From NCBI RefSeq assembly GCF_000760215.1, contig NZ_JNAW01000004.1:1-64000 (forward strand): a stretch of DNA of 64,000 nucleotides, read 5' to 3'. Below the pieces are notes generated by a model. The model was not told where the DNA came from. It saw only the letters and a list, made by a program, of their open reading frames with translations, and did not search any database. The position numbers were made by a program, and so were the translations under genes. Of the stretch, positions 8,710-18,566 are shown in pieces; the first letter of the stretch is position 1; each line of letters opens with the position of its first letter. The stretch is from Prochlorococcus sp. MIT 0603. Lineage in GTDB: Bacteria; Cyanobacteriota; Cyanobacteriia; PCC-6307; Cyanobiaceae.

Positions 8710-8823
8710 AACCCTATTGAGAAATGGCTGGCAGATCCAGAGTCGAAGAAATAATAGGACTTGCAGTGCTCAATAAACCAAAGAATCAATTCCGCACATT
8801 TATGTTCTGGCGATCACATTTGA

Positions 8824-9021
8824 TTATTTGATTTCCTTGTGAATAGTCATCTTATTTAGCTGAGGGCAAAACTTTTTAAGCTCCAACCTTTCGGTTGTGT
8901 TCCGACGGTTTTTTTCTGTCGTGTATCTTGACACTCCAGGAGAACGCTTTTCAGAAGCAGGAACAGTTCTACACTCAGTACACTCTATGGTTACAACGAT
9001 TCTAGTTCCTTTCTTTGCCAT
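8824..9021 (-). CDS. rpmG: 50S ribosomal protein L33
   Basis: 65 aa, matching bacterial L33: basic N-terminus [14 protein letters not shown] and the [10 protein letters not shown] motif. The second CxxC of zinc-type L33 is replaced (single cysteine in KKFCPQ), so it retains CTEC but not a full four-Cys site. In related genomes rpsR usually follows rpmG; here I find no S18 gene downstream. Confidence 0.95.
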   Translation of the reverse strand: MAKKGTRIVVTIECTECRTVPASEKRSPGVSRYTTEKNRRNTTERLELKKFCPQLNKMTIHKEIK

Positions 9022-9558
9022 AACTATAAATTCCGCGTTAAAGGAGTATTAATTGATAAGATCATATTACAACCTAATAGGTGATTTTAGAATTTATTGA
9101 AGCTCTCTTTGAAGTCAGACTTCAGATGAGTGCTTCTGGTAGGAGGTGTGTTCAAGCATGTTTTTTAAAGTGGGAGTTTGGGAACAGTTTCAATAGATCG
9201 CTCTCCTTTGCTCAATAACTTACTCAAGCAGAATAAAATCAATTAAATCCTATTATTTTTCATTTCTATAGGCTTTCTCAAGAAGAACATCAAATTATTT
9301 AAGCCTATTGGTGAAATTCAATGGGGCTTCTGAATTCCAACACTCACACATACGAAGACTTAGGTTTGCTAATCGCAACAAGTGCTTCCGCTGGAAGCGA
9401 TCCTAAAGAATTGGAGTTGAAGGTTTGATAAAAATTTGGCAAGAAAGTGTAGTTTTAGAAAAAATTTCTTTTGATTAATTAATAGGAATCTTCAGATTAA
9501 ATTTTACAGAAGTCTTACAGAAGAGGGTATATAATCGAAACCCACTGAAGGGGTTAAG
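9022..9558. other. Intergenic stretch before the csgG-like gene
   Basis: 537 bp without a convincing gene. It contains a 35-codon frame at 9321-9428 that I do not trust, and a TATAAT-type -10 element at 9530-9535, 23 bp before the csgG-like start, with no clear -35 box. Confidence 0.5.
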
Positions 9559-10416
9559 ATGGTAGATAAAAAAAGGATTTTTAATAGAATATTTTCTCTA
9601 TTAGCAGTCAACTCTATTCTATTGCCCTCTATAGGAGTACAAGAATTAAAGGCTTTGCCAATAAGCAATTTTGATCATTTAGAAATTTCACAGAGCTTAT
9701 TAGATTCAGAGCCAATTACTATTGCAGTTAGGAAGGTAAAGAATATGGCTGGTAGCTTTGCTGAAAGCGGGGAAATATATGGTCCTAATGGTAAGAAAAT
9801 TAATGTTGGGTTTTGGAATAAAAATGTTGAGATTAAACTTGCAGAGTATATTTCAAATGCACTTTCAGATACCGGTCATTTCATTATAGTTGAGAGAAAT
9901 AGGTTATACGATGTCTTTAATGAACAATCAATTAAAGGAATAAATCCAAAAACTGCAATCAAGAAAAATAACTTGACAGCTGCTAAGTATATTGTACTGA
10001 CGACATTGAGCAATTATGTGCCAAATTCATCAGGCTCAAGAAGTAGCTCAGATTCAAGATTCTTAGTTTTTAAATCAGGAAAAGATCGCGCTAAGGTTAA
10101 TACTTATATATCATTAGATGTAAGGATCGTTAATACAAGTACAGGGACTATTGAGCATAGTAGAACAATTGAAGGGATAACTTCAACAGTTGCGAAAGCT
10201 GATAGATCGGGAGTTACATTAGGTTTAGCTAATAATGTCAGTGAGAAGCAAAGGTATGATATGACTGCCACAAGCAGGGCCTTACGTGCAGCTGTTATTA
10301 ACGTAGTTGATTATTTGGATTGTCGTCTATATCTTCAAGATGAATGCTTGGATGAATATAAAGCCATGGATGAGATAAGGAAAGAGTCCACTAAAGATAC
10401 ATTTGATCTTTTTTAG
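9559..10416 (+). CDS. CsgG-family outer-membrane secretion/assembly protein
   Basis: 285-aa protein with a signal peptide and the CsgG order: strand PITIAVRKVKN (residues ~53-63), helix with LAEYISNALSDTG, the signature FIIVERNRLYDV, KYIVLTTLSNY, then a long beta hairpin ending VRIVNTSTGTIEHSRTIEG. In curli systems CsgG forms the outer-membrane export pore, but many CsgG-domain proteins have other envelope roles. No lipobox cysteine is visible, unlike E. coli CsgG. It begins a run of four same-strand genes for exported proteins (to 13207). No CsgA/B-type repeats, CsgE or CsgF is seen nearby. Confidence 0.8.
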   Translation: MVDKKRIFNRIFSLLAVNSILLPSIGVQELKALPISNFDHLEISQSLLDSEPITIAVRKVKNMAGSFAESGEIYGPNGKKINVGFWNKNVEIKLAEYISNALSDTGHFIIVERNRLYDVFNEQSIKGINPKTAIKKNNLTAAKYIVLTTLSNYVPNSSGSRSSSDSRFLVFKSGKDRAKVNTYISLDVRIVNTSTGTIEHSRTIEGITSTVAKADRSGVTLGLANNVSEKQRYDMTATSRALRAAVINVVDYLDCRLYLQDECLDEYKAMDEIRKESTKDTFDLF

Positions 10417-10465
10417 TTAATGCAATTCAATTGATTATTCATACTTAAACAAACGACGCAAAATC

Positions 10466-11518
10466 ATGAAGTTAAATCATTTAAAAAGCAAATTACTTGC
10501 ATCTGTATTTATAGTCTTATTTTTGGGTTTTGATTATGCTTATTCTAATCAAAAAAGAAGTGCTGATAATTCAAGCGCAATAGAGAAAGATATTTTAATT
10601 GATGAAATGATAAATATGGTGCGTGATTCTCAAGTCAAAAACAGAACTTATAAGATCAATCGGAATAGCAAGTTAAACACTATAACACTGCATGTTTACC
10701 CCTTTGAGTTAAGAACAGAAGGCAGTCCAGACTGGTGGTCTGAAAAAAAATCATATGATCTAGCTTATCTATTAAAAAAATCGCTAGACAAATACCCTGG
10801 TCTAAAAGTCAAATTATATAAAACATGGGAAGAGTATTTGATTAATGAGGAAATGAATCAAAATAATTCTAATATAATGAAAAGTAAGAAAAAAGAAGAG
10901 TTTAAAACAAACTCAAATTTCTACCAAAAAGCTAAGGAGAGTCTATTTAATATATCTAATAATATAAATTATTTTATTAAAAGAGATGAAAAAGAGAATC
11001 AAGAGATTTTACAACCTAAACAATACCATTTATCAATTCGTCCAAATATAACTGAATATATTCATCAGAGACTGCCTTCTAAGAAGAGAGGGATTGGACT
11101 TGGCTTTGTTGCTTTTAATTCCAAGAAATGCATTACAGAAACTTATTTTTCTTCAGACTATAAAATGAGCTTTGAAGACCAACCCAAATATCTGTTAGAT
11201 TCTGGTAATTTCAATCATTTAAAGACATTTGAATATTCTAAATCACTTACAATAAATAAATTAATAACACAGACAATGGGGGGTTCAAGTATGAATGTTA
11301 ATTTAATATTGGGTGGATTTGGTGGAGGTAAGTTCAAAGAGCCTAATAAACCAATTAAAAAGATAATTTATCAAAATATTGTAGATGCTTCTGAGGGTAT
11401 ATATTGCCTAATCACAAATCAAGAAGAGTGTATTAATTTTTACAAGGATAGGTTGGATCAGTCGCCTACATTGCTTAAGATAAAAGATGAAAAGAAGCCT
11501 GTTGACAAGAGTTGCTAG
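10466..11518 (+). CDS. Exported hypothetical protein in CsgG-family operon
   Basis: 350 aa, N-terminal hydrophobic segment (LLASVFIVLFLGF) as signal peptide, then a long charged, Asn/Lys-rich region. A Gly-rich patch (GGFGGGK) occurs at about residue 287. The SLTINKLITQTMGGSSMN part could be amphipathic. It starts 49 bp after the CsgG-like gene on the same strand, so the two are probably co-transcribed. No known family recognised. Confidence 0.6.
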   Translation: MKLNHLKSKLLASVFIVLFLGFDYAYSNQKRSADNSSAIEKDILIDEMINMVRDSQVKNRTYKINRNSKLNTITLHVYPFELRTEGSPDWWSEKKSYDLAYLLKKSLDKYPGLKVKLYKTWEEYLINEEMNQNNSNIMKSKKKEEFKTNSNFYQKAKESLFNISNNINYFIKRDEKENQEILQPKQYHLSIRPNITEYIHQRLPSKKRGIGLGFVAFNSKKCITETYFSSDYKMSFEDQPKYLLDSGNFNHLKTFEYSKSLTINKLITQTMGGSSMNVNLILGGFGGGKFKEPNKPIKKIIYQNIVDASEGIYCLITNQEECINFYKDRLDQSPTLLKIKDEKKPVDKSC

Positions 11519-11602
11519 CCTTATTAATTTTACAAATTAATAAACTTTTTTTTCTAATCTAAAATCACTTGCTATTATTTAACTTAAACAAATAATTATG
11601 AG

Positions 11603-12490
11603 ATGAGACTTTTATTTAACTATAGGAGATTAGGCTTTTTGCGGTTTATTATTATTGGATTACAATTATTTTCATTTTCTTCTTTTACTCCTCCTGTTCT
11701 TTCTCGCTCATACCCTTTTCAAGGAAAATGTGGAATATTAATGATCGAAGCTTATCAAGAAAAATGTAAAGCTCTATTTTCTGAAGATATCTTAACAATT
11801 ATCCCTAAAGGTTCAAGGCAAATAAGGATTCTACCTCAGCAAATTGTATCTTTCTCACTTGCAAATAAAGCTACAATGAAAATAAATGAAAGAGATCCTT
11901 TATGGAAAAATTCTTTTAATAGAGGTAGATTTTGGTGGAAAAATTCAGCCACTCCAGAATGGGTTATTAAAGCCTCCCAAAGGAGAGAGTTGCATCAATT
12001 CTTGATTAGTTATGTTGACAGAAGCTTTAATCCACAGTTAGTACTTTTTGTCCTAGACGATCCAACAAAAGCCGGCTCTATGAGCATTGCATTGAATAAC
12101 ATGTCAGGGTTAAACTTAAATCAAACTAGAAAGCCAGGTGATGCATTAAGTTCTCAAATTTCATATCGAATGATAAAGAAAGCAAAGCGCCAAGCCAAGA
12201 GGCTTAAAGGACTATGTAATGCCTCAATGTATGACGATGCTAAACCAGTGGCAATTGCTTTAGATTCATACGTAAATAATACTATTAATGAGATATCTAT
12301 TTTTTCTGGTTCTGAACGAACTATTGAGGATCTGCAAAATATAGTTGATGGAGTTATCTCAAATTGTGATGGTAAAAGGCAAGAGGATATTGCACTAGAG
12401 AGAAAAGAGAAGGAAGCGGCAGAGGAGGCCAAAACAAAAGCAGAAGCAGAAAAGCGAAAAGCTGCTTTTGATATGCTTGGATCCTATTAG
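11603..12490 (+). CDS. Exported hypothetical protein with C-terminal coiled coil
   Basis: 295 aa. A basic N-terminus and hydrophobic stretch (residues ~13-34) form a signal peptide. Cysteines at about 43 and 55 could pair. The last ~40 residues are a Glu/Lys/Ala-rich helix (EEAKTKAEAEKRKAAF) that looks like a coiled coil. Third gene of the csgG-like run, 84 bp after the second. No family recognised. Confidence 0.6.
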   Translation: MRLLFNYRRLGFLRFIIIGLQLFSFSSFTPPVLSRSYPFQGKCGILMIEAYQEKCKALFSEDILTIIPKGSRQIRILPQQIVSFSLANKATMKINERDPLWKNSFNRGRFWWKNSATPEWVIKASQRRELHQFLISYVDRSFNPQLVLFVLDDPTKAGSMSIALNNMSGLNLNQTRKPGDALSSQISYRMIKKAKRQAKRLKGLCNASMYDDAKPVAIALDSYVNNTINEISIFSGSERTIEDLQNIVDGVISNCDGKRQEDIALERKEKEAAEEAKTKAEAEKRKAAFDMLGSY

Positions 12491-12505
12491 AAAACCCCAT
12501 AGCAA

Positions 12506-13207
12506 ATGAATTCTCTAAAAGCCCTACCATTTCTAATATTTCTCTCTATTGGAGTTTCAAGTTGTGGCAACTGGAATATTAAAACAGGTACGTCAGACAT
12601 AACTAAATCAGGTGGATTTATGTTTGACCATAATTCTGGAGATATAATAGGTACTGAAATAGATGAGAATGGGAACTTAAGAGATTGCACAAGAGGAAAT
12701 TCCTCAAAGAAAAGAGGATTACCATCGTGTAATAGTATTATTGACAAAAGAGAGCTAGCAAGAAGTAATTCACTTAAAGATTCAAATAAGCAATCTGAAA
12801 AATTATTAACTGATAAAGTTGCTGGGGTTAATTTATTTAACTTGCCGAATGGTTCTCAGATAAGAGTTAAATCAATGGTTAAATATAATGATAATACCGG
12901 TCAACTAATAATTAATTCTCAGGTAGAAAGGGTTAAAGGTAATAGTGCATTATTCGAAAACTTATTTATCGAAAGCAAAGCAAATATTATTATTTCTTTT
13001 TTAGATAAGGATGATTTTGAATTACTTGAACCATTAAGGCTCCCATTGAATGTTCTTAAAGGTCAAGCTCAAAACATATCATATAGAAAAAAGATAGGTA
13101 GAACTACAGATGACATCATTGCAGTCAGGTTACAAGCAAGAAGGACAATTAAAAGTATTAGAGAGTACAAGAATATAGCTAGAATAGAATCATCAATTAA
13201 CTTCTAG
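12506..13207 (+). CDS. Lipoprotein in CsgG-family operon
   Basis: 233 aa, opening with a type II signal sequence (LIFLSIGVSSCGN) whose lipobox cysteine is about residue 20, so the protein is probably lipid-anchored. The C-terminal ~110 residues contain alternating strands resembling a small beta domain. Starts 15 bp after the coiled-coil gene. Together with the CsgG-family gene this suggests an outer-membrane assembly, but its function is not known. Confidence 0.65.
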   Translation: MNSLKALPFLIFLSIGVSSCGNWNIKTGTSDITKSGGFMFDHNSGDIIGTEIDENGNLRDCTRGNSSKKRGLPSCNSIIDKRELARSNSLKDSNKQSEKLLTDKVAGVNLFNLPNGSQIRVKSMVKYNDNTGQLIINSQVERVKGNSALFENLFIESKANIIISFLDKDDFELLEPLRLPLNVLKGQAQNISYRKKIGRTTDDIIAVRLQARRTIKSIREYKNIARIESSINF

Positions 13208-13224
13208 TTTTCATTCAAGATAAT

Positions 13225-13884
13225 TCACTTTATACACTCAAAGCCAATATTTTCAGGGTATTCCCAACGATTCTTATCTTCAACCTCCTTAAACTCAGAA
13301 TATTCAGAATCATCAAATCTAGCTCTTCGAATACTCGAAAATTTGACTTTTGATAGTTCATTTTCCAATGTTTGATAATCATACATAAGGTGATGACCAT
13401 CACCTCTCATTCTGCTAAAAATATTTTCAAAACTTTCCTTACCTAGGTTTGAGTTTAAACAGAAATCTATACTTTTAGATTTTGAATCCGAATCTAAATA
13501 CTCTTCTATAAAATAACGCAAGTTCGGAACGACTAGTCTGAAAATGCCTCCTTTCTTTAAAATTCGATAACTTTCCTTAATGGCAAAAGTAAATTCCTTT
13601 AATGGTAAATGCTCTAACACATGAGACGCATATAAAAAATCTACTGAAGAACTTCTCTCTGGCAATCTTTTAGTTATGTCGCCATAAATTGCTTTGTTCG
13701 AGATAATATTCCTTAGATTTGCAGATATACGCGGATTGGTTTTTTTCAAGATTTTATAAATTATCTTAGAAAATAGTTTTGAAAGTGGGATTTTTTGTAT
13801 AAAGAGGGTTGGGGTTGAGTCATAGTTTTTCCACCCGATAGGATTACTTAAACCACAACCGTATTGAACTTTTAGGGAATCCAT
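13225..13884 (-). CDS. SAM-dependent methyltransferase (COG4627 type)
   Basis: 219 aa. Begins with the LKVQYGCGLSNPIGWKNYD motif typical of this predicted methyltransferase group, followed by DFLYASHVLEHLP and the GGIFRLVVPNL strand of the class I fold. Such genes are common in polysaccharide clusters, where they probably methylate sugars. Convergent with the lipoprotein gene and beginning the leftward part of the sugar region. Confidence 0.8.
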   Translation of the reverse strand: MDSLKVQYGCGLSNPIGWKNYDSTPTLFIQKIPLSKLFSKIIYKILKKTNPRISANLRNIISNKAIYGDITKRLPERSSSVDFLYASHVLEHLPLKEFTFAIKESYRILKKGGIFRLVVPNLRYFIEEYLDSDSKSKSIDFCLNSNLGKESFENIFSRMRGDGHHLMYDYQTLENELSKVKFSSIRRARFDDSEYSEFKEVEDKNRWEYPENIGFECIK

Positions 13885-14065
13885 ATGAATGTTAATTGTG
13901 CAGGCAAGCTGATTTACTAATATTAAGTCTAGTTTATTGCGAGAACAACACTTTTAGCAATATAAGTTTTCACTATATAATTGTTCAAATTGTTGGAAAT
14001 TCATACTAATTAGCTTTCTAAATATAAAGACTGTGATATTTGTAAAAGAATCAAAGAATAGATAC

Positions 14066-14827
14066 TTAAATGTCTTCTGTCCTTATAAAAATAGCATCTA
14101 ATTGAAGTAAGCGATGGCTATCTGGATCTTTCGTAACTGTTTCTAAATGCCATAAAGAGAATCCCAGTTTCTTTAGCCTATCGATAATATCCCACCAAAG
14201 TTTTTGATTCAGATATAATGGAAGTAATGATAATTCAATTAATATCCCTTTACATCTTCTCAAAGTATTATCTGCTCCATCTAATACATTCCACTCGTAA
14301 CCTTGGGTGTCAATTTTTAAGAATAAGTTTGAGTCTTCATCTATATATTTTGTAGAGATATCATCAAGTGTATTTATAGGAACATTTTCTTTTGAAACAT
14401 ATTCTGAACCAGGACAAATAGAAGTGTGGGAATCTAAGATTGGCAATATAGATGAGCATCCAGTGTGACCTGAAATGTTAATACTTATCTCACCATTACT
14501 ATCACCAACTGCAGATTGAGGGTAAATTATACAATTCTGATTTTTAGTATTCTTAAGAAGTTCAGAATATGCTTTAGAAATTGGCTCAAAGCATACTATT
14601 TGACCTTTATAGCCAATCTCTCTAAGGAATATTGAAAAAAGTCCAATATTGGCTCCAACATCAAAAACTATATTTATATTATTACTTTTAATTATTTCTT
14701 TGAATAATATATTTGAATCATTAAGCCTGGAATACCTAGTAATATCTAATCCAATATTTTTTGATATTTTTTTAAAGAATGATCTGAAATTTCTTTTAAT
14801 TGGGTTTGGGGATGCTGTAAATCTCAA
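14066..14827 (-). CDS. FkbM-family methyltransferase
   Basis: 253 aa. The SAM-binding motif is FDVGANIGLFS (residues 55-65), with VCFEP as the acidic loop and KIDTQGYEWNVLDGA near residue 170, all characteristic of the FkbM family (Methyltransf_21). These enzymes O-methylate sugars or polyketides. Same strand as the preceding methyltransferase, with a 181-bp gap between them, so not necessarily one operon. Confidence 0.88.
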   Translation of the reverse strand: MRFTASPNPIKRNFRSFFKKISKNIGLDITRYSRLNDSNILFKEIIKSNNINIVFDVGANIGLFSIFLREIGYKGQIVCFEPISKAYSELLKNTKNQNCIIYPQSAVGDSNGEISINISGHTGCSSILPILDSHTSICPGSEYVSKENVPINTLDDISTKYIDEDSNLFLKIDTQGYEWNVLDGADNTLRRCKGILIELSLLPLYLNQKLWWDIIDRLKKLGFSLWHLETVTKDPDSHRLLQLDAIFIRTEDI

Positions 14828-15053
14828 AAGGCTGTACCTTAATAACCTTTATTATCTTACTAGATATTTAACCAACTGAGCTATTATGAATACCGATATA
14901 CAAATCTAAATAACTTTAGATCAGATTAATTAATAATTACTACATATTTTGATAGATAGTGTTTAACCTTTTCAAGCGATTAAATTATAGAAAAATGTTT
15001 TAGGAATTTGTCTATATCAAGAACTCTATTAATAGATTTTGCCAATTACTAAG

Positions 15054-15752
15054 TCAGAATTCATGATATGAGCCTAGAGATTTAGAGGCGTCTGCAGCCT
15101 TGCTATCAGCCCAGCCTAAAATTAAGAATTGCTCTTTTGGACAATATTGTTCAACAGTATTCAAGAAATGGAAATGCTTCATTGTCTCGTTTCTTAAAAC
15201 CAATCGATTTGATTGAGGGAATATTGCTTCAGCTGTAAATTCATCCCGAACATAAGTCAAAATGCCTCCATAATCCCAACTCCATCCTTCATTTACAAAC
15301 AAGGAAAATCCCACAATGCCAGCAAAACCATCATGGTGTGATCGATATACATCTCCAGAACGCATACGAACGGCTGCTGGAAATAGGGAGTATTTAGCTT
15401 TTCCTTGTGAGGCAGCTTTTAGAATTGGAGTTAAATAGTCTAGAAATACTTTTCTCAAGGTTTCTAGCTTTTCTCGTTGTTTTATTAAAGAAAATTTAGC
15501 TATATAGGGCTCATCTGCTCCAGGAAGGGTTTGAATGTTTGACGAGAAGATATGGCTATAATGATTGGGGCGAACTTGGTAGTGACATTCTACTGAACTA
15601 GTTTTTAATTCTGATAAAAGTTGACCGTATAAATCATTTGGCAAGAAATTGTCAATTACAAGGTATCCATGTTGATATAAGCGATTCATCTCAGCCTCGC
15701 TAAGCAGCTCAGAACATTGATTGGTATTTATCCTGTCAGGACTATTAGCCAT
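15054..15752 (-). CDS. 2-oxoglutarate/Fe(II)-dependent oxygenase
   Basis: 232 aa. The HxD iron motif is H139-H-D141 (YRSHHDGFAG), followed by the double-stranded beta-helix strand GGILTYV and a distal histidine in MKHFHFLN (193 or 195). The fold resembles prolyl-4-hydroxylase-type oxygenases that act on proteins or secondary metabolites; the substrate cannot be read from the sequence. It stands alone, leftward, within the sugar region. Confidence 0.78.
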   Translation of the reverse strand: MANSPDRINTNQCSELLSEAEMNRLYQHGYLVIDNFLPNDLYGQLLSELKTSSVECHYQVRPNHYSHIFSSNIQTLPGADEPYIAKFSLIKQREKLETLRKVFLDYLTPILKAASQGKAKYSLFPAAVRMRSGDVYRSHHDGFAGIVGFSLFVNEGWSWDYGGILTYVRDEFTAEAIFPQSNRLVLRNETMKHFHFLNTVEQYCPKEQFLILGWADSKAADASKSLGSYHEF

Positions 15753-15906
15753 TACACAGAGCTTGGAGATTACTTTTTTTAGCGGTCTCTCAACTTTTGT
15801 TGAGTAAATTCATAGTATACTTTACATGTAGGGAGTTGGTAAGTGATAGGAATTTTATTAAGATTATTGAATTGCTAATATGATTTAACATAGAAGTTAT
15901 ATGAAT

Positions 15907-15930
15907 CATATAATTCATATGAATTATATG
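15907..15930. repeat. Perfect 24-bp palindrome
   Basis: Positions 15907-15930 read the same on both strands (CATATAATTC ATATGAATTATATG). It lies in the 311-bp spacer between the divergent oxygenase and GT10 genes, so it is a candidate operator for one or both. The surrounding spacer (15753-16063) holds no gene. Confidence 0.7.
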
Positions 15931-16063
15931 CAATTTACTTTTGTATTATAAAACGATCTGAATTAGATTAATGTCTTGGGGTTAGTTAATTAATATTGTA
16001 TTGGTTAAAGCTCATATTCATGCTACCATTTTAGCTAAATAGCGGAAAGCATTGCAAGAAAAA

Positions 16064-17119
16064 ATGAGAGTAGCATATATTTCATTTTATGCTAAATCAT
16101 TTGATCATGAGTATGACTCGTGCAGGGAAAATGGAGGTGTTCGCTACGTTGAGCTTAAAAAAAAAGCAAAGTCTAATGGTATAACTTTTGAGAAATATAG
16201 AACTAAGTTTCATTCTGAATATGATGTTCTAATGATCTGGGACATTCCAAGGATAACAGATTTAATACCAATATTAATTAACAACATTTGTATTAAAAGG
16301 ATACCAATATTGTTGATCCTAGAGGAGACTCCATGTGGCAGAAATCGTTTTATGATGAATATACCTTGCTTATTTAGCATGGTCTGTGTAAATACAATTG
16401 AAAGCAACTTTAAATATAGATTCTACAAGACAAGGTGTTTTGTACAACCAGGAATACCTAATAAAGAAGATATAATTAATTGCAAAAGCGAAATATTAGC
16501 GGGTAATAGAGTTAAATCTATTTGTTATATTGGAGCTGGTAAGACATCGGTAAACCCTCTCTCTACTTATAAGTTAAGAAGAAATATAGTAGAGATATTA
16601 AGCAATGCTAAGATATCATTTTCTCTTTTTGGAGAAGGCTGGGGCAGAAGAACAGTCCCTATGGATTTATTCGGCGCTGCATTAATTTCTAGAGTTAAGC
16701 CTATAAAAAAAATAATAGAATGGATTATAAATATTAATCATCAAAAAATTATTAGTAATGGAAGAATCAAATCTAAAAAAGATACTATGAAAAATTATAA
16801 TTTCGCTCTTGCTATAGAACCATATATAGGAAGGCCATATATTATTTTAGAGAAAATATTTGATCCAATGTTAATTGGTTGTATACCAATTTATTATGGT
16901 CCAAGCGAATATTCCTCTATTCCTGATAATATTTTTATTAAAATCAAGAAAGAAACTAATATAAACAAGTTAACAAATTACTTAAACTCATTCTCTGAAG
17001 AAGAGCTGTCAAAATATAGAAATGATATATATAACTATCTTATATCAGAGTTAGCAGATGAATATAGATATGATAAATTTACTAAATGTTTAATTGAAAG
17101 CCTATACGAACTTTATTAG
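16064..17119 (+). CDS. Glycosyltransferase family 10 (fucosyltransferase-like)
   Basis: 351 aa from the ATG at 16064; a TTG at 16052 is also in frame. The C-terminal donor-binding region (MKNYNFALAIEP, ILEKIFDPMLIGCIPIYYG) matches the alpha-1,3-fucosyltransferase motif of GT10, where it binds GDP-fucose. The N-terminal half is more divergent. It probably adds a terminal sugar to a surface glycan. It stands alone, followed by a 530-bp gap. Confidence 0.75.
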   Translation: MRVAYISFYAKSFDHEYDSCRENGGVRYVELKKKAKSNGITFEKYRTKFHSEYDVLMIWDIPRITDLIPILINNICIKRIPILLILEETPCGRNRFMMNIPCLFSMVCVNTIESNFKYRFYKTRCFVQPGIPNKEDIINCKSEILAGNRVKSICYIGAGKTSVNPLSTYKLRRNIVEILSNAKISFSLFGEGWGRRTVPMDLFGAALISRVKPIKKIIEWIININHQKIISNGRIKSKKDTMKNYNFALAIEPYIGRPYIILEKIFDPMLIGCIPIYYGPSEYSSIPDNIFIKIKKETNINKLTNYLNSFSEEELSKYRNDIYNYLISELADEYRYDKFTKCLIESLYELY

Positions 17120-17648
17120 TGTTCTAAATAAGGCATTAATTATTTTTCCAGTGTATTCGAAGAAAAAAGATTTTAAAGATTATAGCCAGAAGCTCTAAAA
17201 GGATTAAAAGCCCAGTGAAACCAACTTATCAATCTTAATCATGCATTCTATTCATCAACATATTTAAGATCAAAACCACTACCTAGAAAGGTCCAAGAAC
17301 TTATGGCATTATCAACTCATTGAAATTAGATCTAAAGATTCTTATGAACATCCTATACATAAGCGAATTCGTTGAAACCAGTGTAAAATAAGCAAAACCA
17401 TAAAATAAATTGCTCGAATGTCAATAAAGCCAGAAGTAAAGAAATACAAAGGGAGTAACCTAATCAGAAATTTGACTGCGCCAAATTTAAGCTAGCTAGT
17501 AATACTAATTCCTTTTGCTTTAAAATCAATTTGGGAAACCTGTTATTTATTTCCCCAAATAAATTTCATTCAATTCAATAATATTAGTTTAATTTCTATT
17601 TTCTCTAAAATCAATGAAAATGGATTTAGGAATCTTTTAATATCTAAT
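17120..17648. other. Intergenic stretch
   Basis: 529 bp with stops in all frames at short intervals and no credible gene, repeat or RNA signal that I can see. The reading frame of the next gene extends a little upstream of its TTG start. Confidence 0.5.
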
Positions 17649-18542
17649 TTGATTAGTTTAATTGTAATAGTAACTCCTATATCTGTTATTACAATCTTTG
17701 AGTTCTTCTTTAATGATGATAGGGGAAAAGGTGATTTCAAGCAGACAAGCTTAGGGAAGATGAGTGAAGGAGAAGGGCATAAATATGCTGATATTTGGTA
17801 TTATACTTTCTCACTTGTATTAAGAAAATTACCATTCTTAATCACTTTCTTTACACTTGGATTTTCAATTATAAACAATGAGATTGGTGATTGGTTTCAT
17901 GATTTTTATGTGAAGTATATACCATATGAATCATCCATATTTGTAGCCACTATCGGAGTTATGGTAGTTATACATATGGAAAGCCTAACCCAATATATAG
18001 GACATAGATTGGCTCATAAAGTTCCTCTTTTATGGGATTTTCATGAACTTCATCACTCCTCTACAAAAATGACAATTTTATCCATTAATAGGGAAAGTCC
18101 TCTAGATGAGGTATTTACTTTCCCAATCACTGTCCCAATAACTGCATTATCTGGCTTGTTGCTAAATGAATATATTAAACAAGATTTAATGCTCCCATTC
18201 TTTATATATCTTGCCTATATGATTATAAAAGATTTAAATGGGCTTCTAGGACACTCATCCTTAAAGATGGTTTATCCCAAACCTCTCTCATATATATTAA
18301 TGAGCCCCGCTCTTCATTGGCTTCATCATTCAGAGAACCCTAAACATTTTGATTGTAATTTATCAAATGACATAGTGATATGGGATAAAGTATTTGGAAC
18401 CTATCTTGGTGAGGAATACCTAGAAGAGATAGAGTCATATGGTGTTCATAATACTGAGTATAACAAGCATCATCCTTTATATTCTGTTACTGTTTTACCT
18501 GTATTGAAGCTTACACGCCGTATTAAAAAGGTAATGGCATAA
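17649..18542 (+). CDS. Fatty acid hydroxylase / sterol desaturase family membrane enzyme
   Basis: 297 aa with several membrane segments. The histidine clusters of this di-iron family are present: H119RLAH123, H132ELHH136, H202 and H223WLHH227. They bind two irons that hydroxylate or desaturate a lipid chain. The start is a TTG at 17649; upstream in-frame alternatives exist. It lies 24 bp before the carbamoyltransferase on the same strand, so its lipid or carotenoid product may be linked to the surface-glycan genes, which is an inference. Confidence 0.87.
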   Translation: MISLIVIVTPISVITIFEFFFNDDRGKGDFKQTSLGKMSEGEGHKYADIWYYTFSLVLRKLPFLITFFTLGFSIINNEIGDWFHDFYVKYIPYESSIFVATIGVMVVIHMESLTQYIGHRLAHKVPLLWDFHELHHSSTKMTILSINRESPLDEVFTFPITVPITALSGLLLNEYIKQDLMLPFFIYLAYMIIKDLNGLLGHSSLKMVYPKPLSYILMSPALHWLHHSENPKHFDCNLSNDIVIWDKVFGTYLGEEYLEEIESYGVHNTEYNKHHPLYSVTVLPVLKLTRRIKKVMA

Positions 18543-18566
18543 AACCTACTTAATTAAACAAATAAC

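Noticed and set aside
8724-8831. 35-codon plus-strand frame after the HldD-like gene
   Set aside because: It overlaps the 3' end of rpmG and has no RBS; probably chance.
9321-9428. 35-codon plus-strand frame in the spacer before the csgG-like gene
   Set aside because: No ribosome-binding site, no recognisable product.
9559-13207. Curlin (CsgA/B) repeats
   Set aside because: Searched for by eye in the exported proteins; no Gln/Asn-Gly repeat pattern found.
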